From Rhodoluna sp. (GTDB lineage Bacteria; Actinomycetota; Actinomycetes; Actinomycetales; Microbacteriaceae), in assembly GCF_024639375.1 (NCBI RefSeq), contig NZ_JAHEIM010000007.1, positions 1 to 59,839 of the forward strand: a DNA stretch of 59,839 nt, read 5' to 3'. Numbering within the stretch: the first letter of the stretch is position 1; every line of letters starts with the position of its first letter. Both the position numbers and the translations under genes were made by a program. Shown here one piece after another: positions 53,976 through 59,839 of the stretch. The notes below the pieces were generated by a model, which saw nothing but the letters and a program-made list of their open reading frames with translations, did not search any database and was not told the origin of the DNA.

Positions 53976-55673
53976 TTAAGCGAATTCCGCTCGGGCTCGG
54001 TCGAGCAATTCTGCCGCGTGAACGCGACCAGATTCTGATTCCGGCAAGCCAGAAAGCATGCGCGCAAGTTCGTCAATGCGAGCATCCAGGGATAGCTGAA
54101 CAACGTCGGTAGCCGTGAAAGATTCGGTGGTGTTTTTTAGCACTCGCAAATGCTGGTTTGCATAGGCGGCAACCTGAGCCAGGTGAGTCACCACGATTAC
54201 CTGAGCTTGTTGGGCCAAAGCTGCCAATCGACGACCTACTTCGATTGCTGCAGCGCCTCCCACACCGGCGTCGACCTCATCAAAAATAAAAGTTGGCGCT
54301 TGCTCGGTTTTGGCTAGCACCACTTCGATGGCCAACATGATTCGAGAAAGTTCTCCTCCGCTGGCGCCCTTGCCAAGTGGGCGCGGTTCGGCACCTGGGT
54401 AAGAAGAAAGTTGAATCGAAATGGCATCGTGACCGAAGGCGTTGAAGTCAGAAGCCTCGGCAACATCTACCACCAATGTGGCGCCTGGCATAGCCAATGC
54501 TGCCAGCTCAACATTTACTTGTTCAGCCAGTTCGGCTGCCGCCTTTTGGCGAAGCGAGGAGAGCTCCCTTGCAGAGGTCTGCAGCAATTCAAACTCTCGG
54601 GCAACCTCACCAGTAAGTTTTTCAATTTGATCGCCAGATGAGTCAAGGTCAAGCAAGCGATCAGAAGCGGTGCGACGGAATTCAATCACTTCGTCTAGAG
54701 TTGGCCCGTACTTTCGAATCAACTGACTAATCAGTGCACGTCGCTCTTGAATTTGCTGCAGCGACGCGGTGGTGTCTTCTTCTAGGCCTGCTACGTAGCC
54801 AGAAATCTTGGCAGCCACCTCGTTGAGTTGAGCCCCAACTTCACGCAATTCGTCTGCAACTGCCTCAAGTTCGCTGTCATGGCTGGCCGCCTGCTCAAGT
54901 GCTCGGCGTGCAACTGCGACTAACCCCAAGGCATCGCTGGCCTCACCAAAAGACTCGCTCGAGAGCGCTTCGTGTGCCGTGTTCGCAGCAACTCTTAGGT
55001 CTTCAATGTGGGTTAGGCGTTCGGCTTGTTCCACAAGTGCGGCATCTTCGCCTGGCTGTGGGGCAGCTTCTTCTAGTTCAATTACTGCGGCACGAATTCC
55101 CTCGGCCTCGATGCTTCGGGTGCTGGCCTCGGCTTCAAGCTGGGCAAGTCGGGTCGATGCGGTCTTCCAAGCGCCAAAGTGAGCCTGGTATTTCTGCAGT
55201 GCCGATGCACAAGCTTCGCCGGCAAACTGATCTAACGCCTCACGTTGGGCAGCAGCCGAGCGAAGGCGAATCTGATCGGACTGGCCATGAACAACAACCA
55301 ACTGCTCACCAATCTCGGTGAGAACGTTGATTGGTGCTGCGCGACCGCCAATCGAAGCACGTGAACGTCCCTCACTTGAGACCGATCGGTTCAAAATTAG
55401 TTCACCGTCAACAACCTCGGCGCCTGCCTCAGCAGCTCGTTCAACGGCGGGTGCATCCCCTGGCAACATCCATCGGCCTTCAACGAAAGCTTGTGGCTGG
55501 CCGCGACGAATAGCGGCAGAGTCGGCACGCTCCCCCAGCAACAAACCCAGCGCGGTTAGCACCATGGTTTTACCGGCACCGGTTTCACCGGTCAACACAG
55601 TTAAACCTCGACCAAATGGCAAACGCGCCTCAGCAATTACGCCAAGGTCGCGAATGTAAATCTCTTCAATCAC
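53976..55673 (-). CDS. recN: DNA repair protein RecN
   Basis: 565 residues of the SMC-like RecN family, acting in double-strand break repair. ATP site GLTVLTGETGAGKTMVLTALGLLLG at residues 24-48, long coiled coils in the middle (about 160-350), signature GASGGELSRIMLAIEVVLA and Walker B FIFDEVDAGVGGAAAIEVG (about 440-475). The start is GTG overlapping the region of the nadK stop, six bases downstream of it. tlyA-nadK-recN is a conserved actinobacterial trio. No LexA site was recognised. Confidence 0.96.
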   Translation of the reverse strand: MIEEIYIRDLGVIAEARLPFGRGLTVLTGETGAGKTMVLTALGLLLGERADSAAIRRGQPQAFVEGRWMLPGDAPAVERAAEAGAEVVDGELILNRSVSSEGRSRASIGGRAAPINVLTEIGEQLVVVHGQSDQIRLRSAAAQREALDQFAGEACASALQKYQAHFGAWKTASTRLAQLEAEASTRSIEAEGIRAAVIELEEAAPQPGEDAALVEQAERLTHIEDLRVAANTAHEALSSESFGEASDALGLVAVARRALEQAASHDSELEAVADELREVGAQLNEVAAKISGYVAGLEEDTTASLQQIQERRALISQLIRKYGPTLDEVIEFRRTASDRLLDLDSSGDQIEKLTGEVAREFELLQTSARELSSLRQKAAAELAEQVNVELAALAMPGATLVVDVAEASDFNAFGHDAISIQLSSYPGAEPRPLGKGASGGELSRIMLAIEVVLAKTEQAPTFIFDEVDAGVGGAAAIEVGRRLAALAQQAQVIVVTHLAQVAAYANQHLRVLKNTTESFTATDVVQLSLDARIDELARMLSGLPESESGRVHAAELLDRARAEFA

Positions 55674-55679
55674 GTTGAA

Positions 55680-56597
55680 TTATTTTCTGTGGTCGGTTCC
55701 GCGCCAACCGGTAACCGGCAATTGAAACTTCTTCACCAAACGATCTGTGAACTTGCCCTCGTGCATACGCGCGATGCGCACCGGTTGAGCAGATTTGCGA
55801 ACTTCCACACGCGCACCCGGCGGAAGTTCAACACTGCGTCGACCATCGCACCAAAGAATTCCGTGACCGGCGCTGCGCTGCAAAACTTCTACCGCCAAAA
55901 CAGCATCTGGGCGAATCACTAATGGTCGAGCAAACAAAGCGTGTGCGCTTAATGGCACCAACATCAGAGCATCAACGGTTGGCCAAACAATTGGACCACC
56001 GGCAGAAAACGCATAGGCAGTTGAACCGGTTGGTGTCGAAATGACAATTCCATCGCAACCAAAACTAGAAAGTGGGTGGCCCTCAACTTCAACAACCACC
56101 TCGAGCATGCGCTCGCGCTCGCTCTTTTCAACGGTTGCTTCGTTAAGCGCCCAACTCTTATAAACCTCTTTGCCATCTACAAAAACGGTCACATCCAAAG
56201 TCACGCGTTCGCGAATTTTGTATTGCTTAGCGGCTACTCGAGAAACCACCTCGGCAAGGTCTTCGCTTTCGCTTTCGGCCAAGAAACCAACGTGGCCAAG
56301 ATTGATGCCCACCAGCGGAACCGAAGATTCGCGAACGACTTCGGCAGCTTTCAAAATTGTGCCGTCGCCACCAAGCACCATCACCAATTCAAGCTGCGAT
56401 TGTGTGCAATCTTTGTCGAGTTGCTTAACCTGCGCTTCTAGACCAGCGGCGTGAGTGGCAAAATCAGTCAACTCAACTTCGGTCATCACCGGAGTGATGC
56501 CAGCAGCGACCAACTTTTCAACCGCAACTCGAGTTGCGGCCATCGCTTCTTCGCGGCGAGTGTGTGAAACGAGCAATACAAAACGAGCTGAACTCAT
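55680..56597 (-). CDS. nadK: NAD kinase
   Basis: 305 residues; phosphorylates NAD to NADP. The conserved VMVLGGDGTILKAAEVVR (about 72-90) with GGDGT, then VPLVGINLGHVGFLAE, DGIVISTPTGSTAYAFSAGGPIV (about 185-207) and LSAHALFARPLVI are all present. The ATG overlaps the tlyA stop (ATGA). The C-terminal portion is variable. Confidence 0.96.
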   Translation of the reverse strand: MSSARFVLLVSHTRREEAMAATRVAVEKLVAAGITPVMTEVELTDFATHAAGLEAQVKQLDKDCTQSQLELVMVLGGDGTILKAAEVVRESSVPLVGINLGHVGFLAESESEDLAEVVSRVAAKQYKIRERVTLDVTVFVDGKEVYKSWALNEATVEKSERERMLEVVVEVEGHPLSSFGCDGIVISTPTGSTAYAFSAGGPIVWPTVDALMLVPLSAHALFARPLVIRPDAVLAVEVLQRSAGHGILWCDGRRSVELPPGARVEVRKSAQPVRIARMHEGKFTDRLVKKFQLPVTGWRGTDHRK

Positions 56598-57403
56598 TTT
56601 GACTCCTTCGCAATCGCTTCAATCCGGTCCGTCCATTTTGACTGATTTACAGGTTCGTTTGCAGATATCCACAAAACATATTCAATGTTTCCATGAGTGC
56701 CCGGCAGTTCAGAGCGTTCCAAACCGCGGATGCCCATGCCCAGCGCGGCAGCCTCGTCTGCCACCTGCTTGATTGCTCCAGCGCGAAGTCGGTGATCGGT
56801 CACCAATCCGTGGGCGCTGAGTGACTGTTTGCCAACCTCGAACTGCGGTTTTACCAAAAGCACAAACTCGGCGTTTGGAGCAACTTCAAGCATTTGTTTC
56901 ATCACCAGGGTCAACGAGATAAATGAAAGGTCGCCAACCACGACCTCAATCTTGATGTCTTTTTCGGGCACTCGACTCAGCTGCGAAAGAGTCTCGAGAG
57001 TTAGATCGCGAGCATTGAAACCTTCGATGCTGATGACCCGCGGGTTGTCAACCAATTCTTGAACCATCTGGTCATGGCCAACATCAATCGCAAAAACGCG
57101 ATCAACACCGCGGCGAAGCAACACGTCGGTGAATCCACCGGTTGAGGCACCAACGTCCAAAGCGGTCCTGCCAACTAGGTCGATTTCGGCAAATTTATCG
57201 AGCGCCTTTGCCAACTTGTGGCCAGCGCGACTCACGTAGTCAATAGCTTCGAGAGCAACAATTTGAGCATCGTCTTCAACCGGTTGTGATGCCTTGCGTG
57301 CTGCTTTTCCGTTGATCAAAATTCGATCGGCGTCGATAAGCGACGCAGCGTGATTTCGCGAACGTGCGAGACCGCGCTCTACTAATGCAAGATCGAGGCG
57401 CAA
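56594..57403 (-). CDS. tlyA: TlyA-family 16S/23S rRNA 2'-O-methyltransferase
   Basis: 269 residues. N-terminal S4 domain (MRLDLALVERGLARSRNHAASLIDADRILING, read in parts), a linker with VSRAGHKLAKALDKF, then a FtsJ-like methyltransferase fold with the SAM site LDVGASTGGFTDVLL (about 85-100), VFAIDVGHDQM and VVGDLSFISLTLVM. The mycobacterial relative methylates C1409 of 16S and C1920 of 23S rRNA and determines capreomycin susceptibility. The start is TTG at 57403, immediately after the stop of the 48-residue protein gene. Confidence 0.94.
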   Translation of the reverse strand: MRLDLALVERGLARSRNHAASLIDADRILINGKAARKASQPVEDDAQIVALEAIDYVSRAGHKLAKALDKFAEIDLVGRTALDVGASTGGFTDVLLRRGVDRVFAIDVGHDQMVQELVDNPRVISIEGFNARDLTLETLSQLSRVPEKDIKIEVVVGDLSFISLTLVMKQMLEVAPNAEFVLLVKPQFEVGKQSLSAHGLVTDHRLRAGAIKQVADEAAALGMGIRGLERSELPGTHGNIEYVLWISANEPVNQSKWTDRIEAIAKESK

Positions 57404-57550
57404 CTATGCCTCAGCGCCATTGTCATCAGAATTAAGCGCCTGCTCAAGCTGGTCGCGAAGTGCGGCGAATGCTGGCGGCTGCGCTTCAAGCGGCAAAGCC
57501 GTGATGCGGGAAACCTCGTCGGTAACTTGGGTCTCTAGTTCTTGTGACAT
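57404..57550 (-). CDS. Small conserved-position protein (Rv1693-like), 48 residues
   Basis: ATG at 57550 opens a 48-codon frame that ends one base before the tlyA start: MSQELETQVTDEVSRITAL, then PLEAQPPAFAALRDQLEQA and an acidic tail. It is predicted to be mostly helical with no membrane segment. M. tuberculosis has a gene of similar size (Rv1693) between the HAD phosphatase gene and tlyA, so position supports it as real. Function unknown. It has only a weak ribosome site and probably depends on translation of the upstream gene. Confidence 0.7.
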   Translation of the reverse strand: MSQELETQVTDEVSRITALPLEAQPPAFAALRDQLEQALNSDDNGAEA

Positions 57551-57559
57551 GCCTTAAGC

Positions 57560-58567
57560 CTATTCGTAAAGGGCTGGCTCAACATCCAAGCCATAGATCG
57601 GAACTTCCGAGGCATAAATGACAGCACAGGCGGCGCGCAAAGCACCGAGGCTCTTCGGGTCACCGTGAGTTACAACTACTTTGTTGCCAAGCATTTCGAC
57701 TTCGGCGTCTTTGCAAGCAAAGCCACGCTTGGTCTTCTTAGGTTGGTCGTAATCGCTCAAAAGCTCGGCCATAGTTGCCACGATGTAGGTTGGTCGGTCC
57801 TCGGGTTTAACCCCAAGCACCTCCTTGCGTGTGCTGATGCCAGTCATAACCAATACCGAATCCATGGCAGCTCGGTTTGCCCCGCGGATGTCGGTGTCGA
57901 TTCGGTCACCAATAAAAATTGCATTTTGTGCTCCAAAGTGGGCAACTGCAGTTTGATAAATTGCAGGTTCCGGTTTGCCGGCAACGATTGGCAATTGACC
58001 AACGGCAGTGTGCACGGCCGAAACCAAAGTACCGTTTCCTGGCGCGATTCCTTTTTCACGAGGAATCGTCCAGTCTTGATTGGTAGCAACCCACTTTGCG
58101 CCGTTGGCAATTGAATATGAAGCCTCGGCCAGGTCGGTCCACGCTACCGATGGATCAAATCCCTGAATCACAGCGGCCGGCTGGTCATCCGAATACTTAA
58201 CCAGCTCAAAGCCAGCTTCAACTACACGTGAACGCAAGCCCTCGCCACCAACAACCAAAACCTTGGCGCCAGGAGCAATCATGGTTGCCAAAATATCGAC
58301 ACCGGTTTTCGCCGAACCAATTACGTTTGCAGCCTCTGTGTGAATACCAAACTCGGCCAACTGCGAAGCAATGGTTTCGGGTTTACGAGAAGAATTATTT
58401 GTGACATAACCCACCGGGATGCCCAGAGAGATAAAGGTATTGATGGTCTCAGGCGCTGCTTCGATGGCATCGGCGCCCTCGTAGATAACGCCATCAAGAT
58501 CGCAAAGCACAGTGTCATACTTGCCCCAAACTTTTGCGGAACTTGCCGCAGTCGAACTAGCGACCAC
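57560..58567 (-). CDS. HAD-IIA family sugar-phosphatase-like hydrolase
   Basis: 335 residues from the GTG at 58567; the open frame reaches 58660 but that part overlaps the upstream gene and is low complexity. HAD motif 1 is DTVLCDLDGVIYEGADAI (about residue 18-35), motif 2 VGYVTNNSSRKPETI, motif 3/4 IVAGKPEPAIY and AIFIGDRIDTDIRGANRAAMDSVLV. This is the NagD/IIA-cap group acting on sugar or nucleotide phosphates; the substrate is unknown. A C-terminal domain beyond residue 265 (MAELLSDYDQPKKTKRGFAC onward) is found in the Rv1692-like actinobacterial group, in which glycerol-3-phosphate has been proposed as substrate. It overlaps the RG-rich gene upstream. Confidence 0.88.
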   Translation of the reverse strand: MVASSTAASSAKVWGKYDTVLCDLDGVIYEGADAIEAAPETINTFISLGIPVGYVTNNSSRKPETIASQLAEFGIHTEAANVIGSAKTGVDILATMIAPGAKVLVVGGEGLRSRVVEAGFELVKYSDDQPAAVIQGFDPSVAWTDLAEASYSIANGAKWVATNQDWTIPREKGIAPGNGTLVSAVHTAVGQLPIVAGKPEPAIYQTAVAHFGAQNAIFIGDRIDTDIRGANRAAMDSVLVMTGISTRKEVLGVKPEDRPTYIVATMAELLSDYDQPKKTKRGFACKDAEVEMLGNKVVVTHGDPKSLGALRAACAVIYASEVPIYGLDVEPALYE

Positions 58568-58769
58568 GCGCGCTTCCGCCAGGACGTGACAAGCCGCCAC
58601 CTTTGCCGCGGCTGTTGCCGCCGCCAATTTTACCGCCGCCGAATGAACCAGCGCCGCCAAAGGTGTTGCGCGACTTTCGAATTTCCTCTAGTGACGGGCG
58701 TTGCTTCTTATCAGGCTCAGACTTGCCTGAGTCTTTTGACTCGTTAGCGTCTTTAGGTTGGTCAGTCAT
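58557..58769 (-). CDS. Small RG/G-rich basic protein, 70 residues
   Basis: ATG at 58769 lies inside the end of the TPR-like gene (ATGACTGA overlap), and the stop overlaps the start of the HAD gene, so the three are tightly coupled. The first half is charged and acidic-basic (MTDQPKDANESKDSGKSEP, then KKQRPSLEEIRKSRNTFGG). The second half is a glycine/arginine/serine tail (GGGKIGGGNSRGKGGG, then SRPGGSARGR). SLEEIRKSRNTFGG may be a short folded or binding motif. Such RG-rich tails often bind RNA; here that is only a suggestion. The overlaps argue that it is translated. Confidence 0.7.
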   Translation of the reverse strand: MTDQPKDANESKDSGKSEPDKKQRPSLEEIRKSRNTFGGAGSFGGGKIGGGNSRGKGGGLSRPGGSARGR

Positions 58770-59688
58770 TTTTGAATTCACGATTCCTTGGTTTTTCGGC
58801 TGGTACTGGTATTTCAATTTCTTCAAGCACTTCGAAAACTTCATCTTCGGGGCCTTTATAGCCGCCGAGTGCCGCATCGGCACGGTCGGCCAGATCAAAC
58901 CACTTCTTTGCCTCAGCATTTCGGCCAAGCACTTCGAGCGTATCGGCGTAGGCGCGGAACAAGGGCGGTGAGTAGTCAAAAACTTTGGTTGGGTTAAGCT
59001 CAGGAATTTCAAGTTCAGCAAGGGCCAAGTCGTTTTCACTACGATCCAAGCGCGCACCAGACAAGGCAATTGCCAGGTTGGCCCGAACATCCGCGGATAA
59101 TTTGCTGCGATCAGCTTCGCGACCGAGCTCAAGTGCGCGATCAGGGCGGCCAAGGCCACGTTCGCAGTCAACCATGATGGGCAACTGGTCGTTTGAGCCG
59201 CTGATGCGACGGTGAGTTAGCAACTCTCGAAGTGCAAGAGCATATTCACCAACGCGATAGGCAGTGATGCCAACGGTTTCACGAATAATTCCAATTCGAC
59301 CCGCACGCTCAGCAGCTGCCAAAGCGTGTTTGTGGGCAAGTTCTGGGTCCTGATCGATTAGCAGCTGCACCATCACCAGGTGACGGGCTACCTTTTCGGC
59401 ATTTTCTTCGGTCAGGGTCTTCAATTGAACGCGCAAGCCAAGCTCAAGATCATTCGCTGTAATTTCATCAGGAATCATCGGGCTTTTTGGCTTGTCGTAG
59501 TCAATTGGGCGGGCAACGCGTGACTGCCAGTCTGGGCGATCAGTCTTTGATCGCTCCGCACGGCCAGCCGGTGCGTCTTGTCTCTTATCACGACCGCCAC
59601 GACCATGGCCGGTTCCGGCATCATGGCGGGCAGAATCACGACCGCGTTCAGGCTTACCCGAACGGTTTCCGAAATCGCGATCACTCAT
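58762..59688 (-). CDS. TPR-like protein (Rv1691-like) with RG-rich N-terminus
   Basis: 308 residues. The first 60 are basic and disordered with RG repeats (RSGKPERGRDSARHDAG, HGRGGRDKRQDAP). Then helical repeats of tetratricopeptide type run from about residue 85 to 270 (LIDQDPELAHKHALAAAERAGRIG, RVGEYALALRELLTHRRI, CERGLGRPDRALELGREADR, PLFRAYADTLEVLGRNAEAKKWFDLADRAD). The tail is acidic. The function is unknown; TPR arrays hold protein partners. In M. tuberculosis Rv1691 has the same place upstream of the HAD gene. GGAG is seven bases before the ATG, and a perfect TATAAT lies at 59706-59711. Confidence 0.85.
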   Translation of the reverse strand: MSDRDFGNRSGKPERGRDSARHDAGTGHGRGGRDKRQDAPAGRAERSKTDRPDWQSRVARPIDYDKPKSPMIPDEITANDLELGLRVQLKTLTEENAEKVARHLVMVQLLIDQDPELAHKHALAAAERAGRIGIIRETVGITAYRVGEYALALRELLTHRRISGSNDQLPIMVDCERGLGRPDRALELGREADRSKLSADVRANLAIALSGARLDRSENDLALAELEIPELNPTKVFDYSPPLFRAYADTLEVLGRNAEAKKWFDLADRADAALGGYKGPEDEVFEVLEEIEIPVPAEKPRNREFKND

Positions 59689-59705
59689 CTTTATCTCCTG
59701 TAAGC

Positions 59706-59711
59706 ATTATA
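59706..59711 (-). promoter_or_regulatory. Candidate -10 (TATAAT) for the 18-kb minus-strand run
   Basis: TATAAT lies 17 bases before the ATG of the TPR-like gene, predicting a leader of about 11 bases that just holds the AGGAG site. It sits in the loop and arm of a small hairpin (AGCATT at 59703-59708, AATGCT at 59714-59719). No -35 is recognised. It may drive the run independently of the rRNA operon. Confidence 0.45.
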
Positions 59712-59728
59712 AAAATGCTAGTTAAACC

Positions 59729-59758
59729 AAAATGGCCACCTCGAAAGGTGGCCATTTT
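59729..59758 (-). terminator. Terminator of the rRNA operon
   Basis: A perfect 12-bp stem, AAAATGGCCACC / GGTGGCCATTTT, with a 6-base loop, lies about 10 bases after the 5S rRNA 3' end. On the minus strand it ends in a T-rich stretch. It separates the rRNA operon from the TPR-like gene. Confidence 0.88.
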
Positions 59759-59768
59759 GTTAAATTAA

Positions 59769-59839
59769 GTCCGGCGGTGTCCTACTCTCCCACAAGGTCA
59801 CCCTTGCAGTACCATCGGCGCAGGAGGTCTTAGCTTCTG
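59769..59839 (-). rRNA. rrf: 5S ribosomal RNA, 3' part
   Basis: On the minus strand the last 71 bases include CGCCGATGGTACTGC and GGGAGAGTAGGACACCGCC, the conserved 3' half of actinobacterial 5S rRNA, ending near 59769. The 5' part and presumably the 23S and 16S genes lie beyond the right edge. The exact 3' end is uncertain by one or two bases. Confidence 0.93.

Overview
The window comes from a compact, mid-GC (roughly 50%) actinobacterium, most likely a small-genome member of Microbacteriaceae. This is inferred, not searched. The supporting signs are DivIVA/Wag31, SepF and a division cluster without ftsA; a PknL / Rv2175c-like / type II DAHP synthase block; GarA followed by two MerR regulators; a DUF3040 protein; and a MurE that carries DHHPR where diaminopimelate-adding enzymes have DNPR. 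Gene order follows Mycobacterium tuberculosis in several blocks. Genes abut or overlap by ATGA, GTGA or TTGA, and three convergent pairs share overlapping stop codons. The longest gene-free stretch is 267 bases (1142-1408). I saw no tRNA, insertion sequence, prophage or CRISPR array.

Layout. 1-2749: start of a B12-dependent ribonucleotide reductase (nrdJ), nrdR behind a control region with two NrdR boxes and DnaA-box-like sites, and hisD, all on the minus strand. 2809-3315: a flavin reductase-like gene. 3326-26170, minus: a long division and cell-wall block read mraZ, rsmH, ftsL, ftsI, murE, murF, mraY, murD, ftsW, murG, murC, ftsQ, ftsZ, yggS, sepF, yggT, divIVA, lspA, rluD, dnaE. 26377-35315: DUF3040 protein, polyprenyl synthase, Rv2175c-like DNA-binding protein, PASTA kinase PknL, DAHP synthase, acyltransferase, ROK sugar kinase and long-chain acyl-CoA ligase. 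35318-41581: peptide deformylase, an orphan MinD/ParA-type ATPase, pyruvate carboxylase and a second orphan ParA.

41578-59688 is an 18-kb run on the minus strand. In transcription order it holds a TPR-like protein, an RG-rich small protein, a HAD phosphatase, a 48-residue protein, tlyA, nadK, recN, pyrG, a Nudix hydrolase, xerD, parA, scpA, scpB, rluB, aroH, tyrA, cmk, der, pgsA, garA, ftsR-like and a second MerR gene. The right edge (59769-59839) is the 3' end of a 5S rRNA gene with its terminator, so this run lies directly downstream of an rRNA operon.

The content is core machinery: peptidoglycan precursor synthesis and septation, nucleotide supply (NrdJ, CTP synthase, CMP kinase), chromosome segregation (ParA, ScpAB, XerD), aromatic amino acids, and Ser/Thr-kinase signalling (PknL, GarA). 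I found no clear new defence or mobile system. The best leads are regulatory: an exact 18-bp element shared by the nrdR and pyrG promoters, overlapping NrdR and DnaA sites, an inverted repeat upstream of ftsZ, and a TAGGCT -10 motif placed so close to some start codons that the transcripts would be leaderless.
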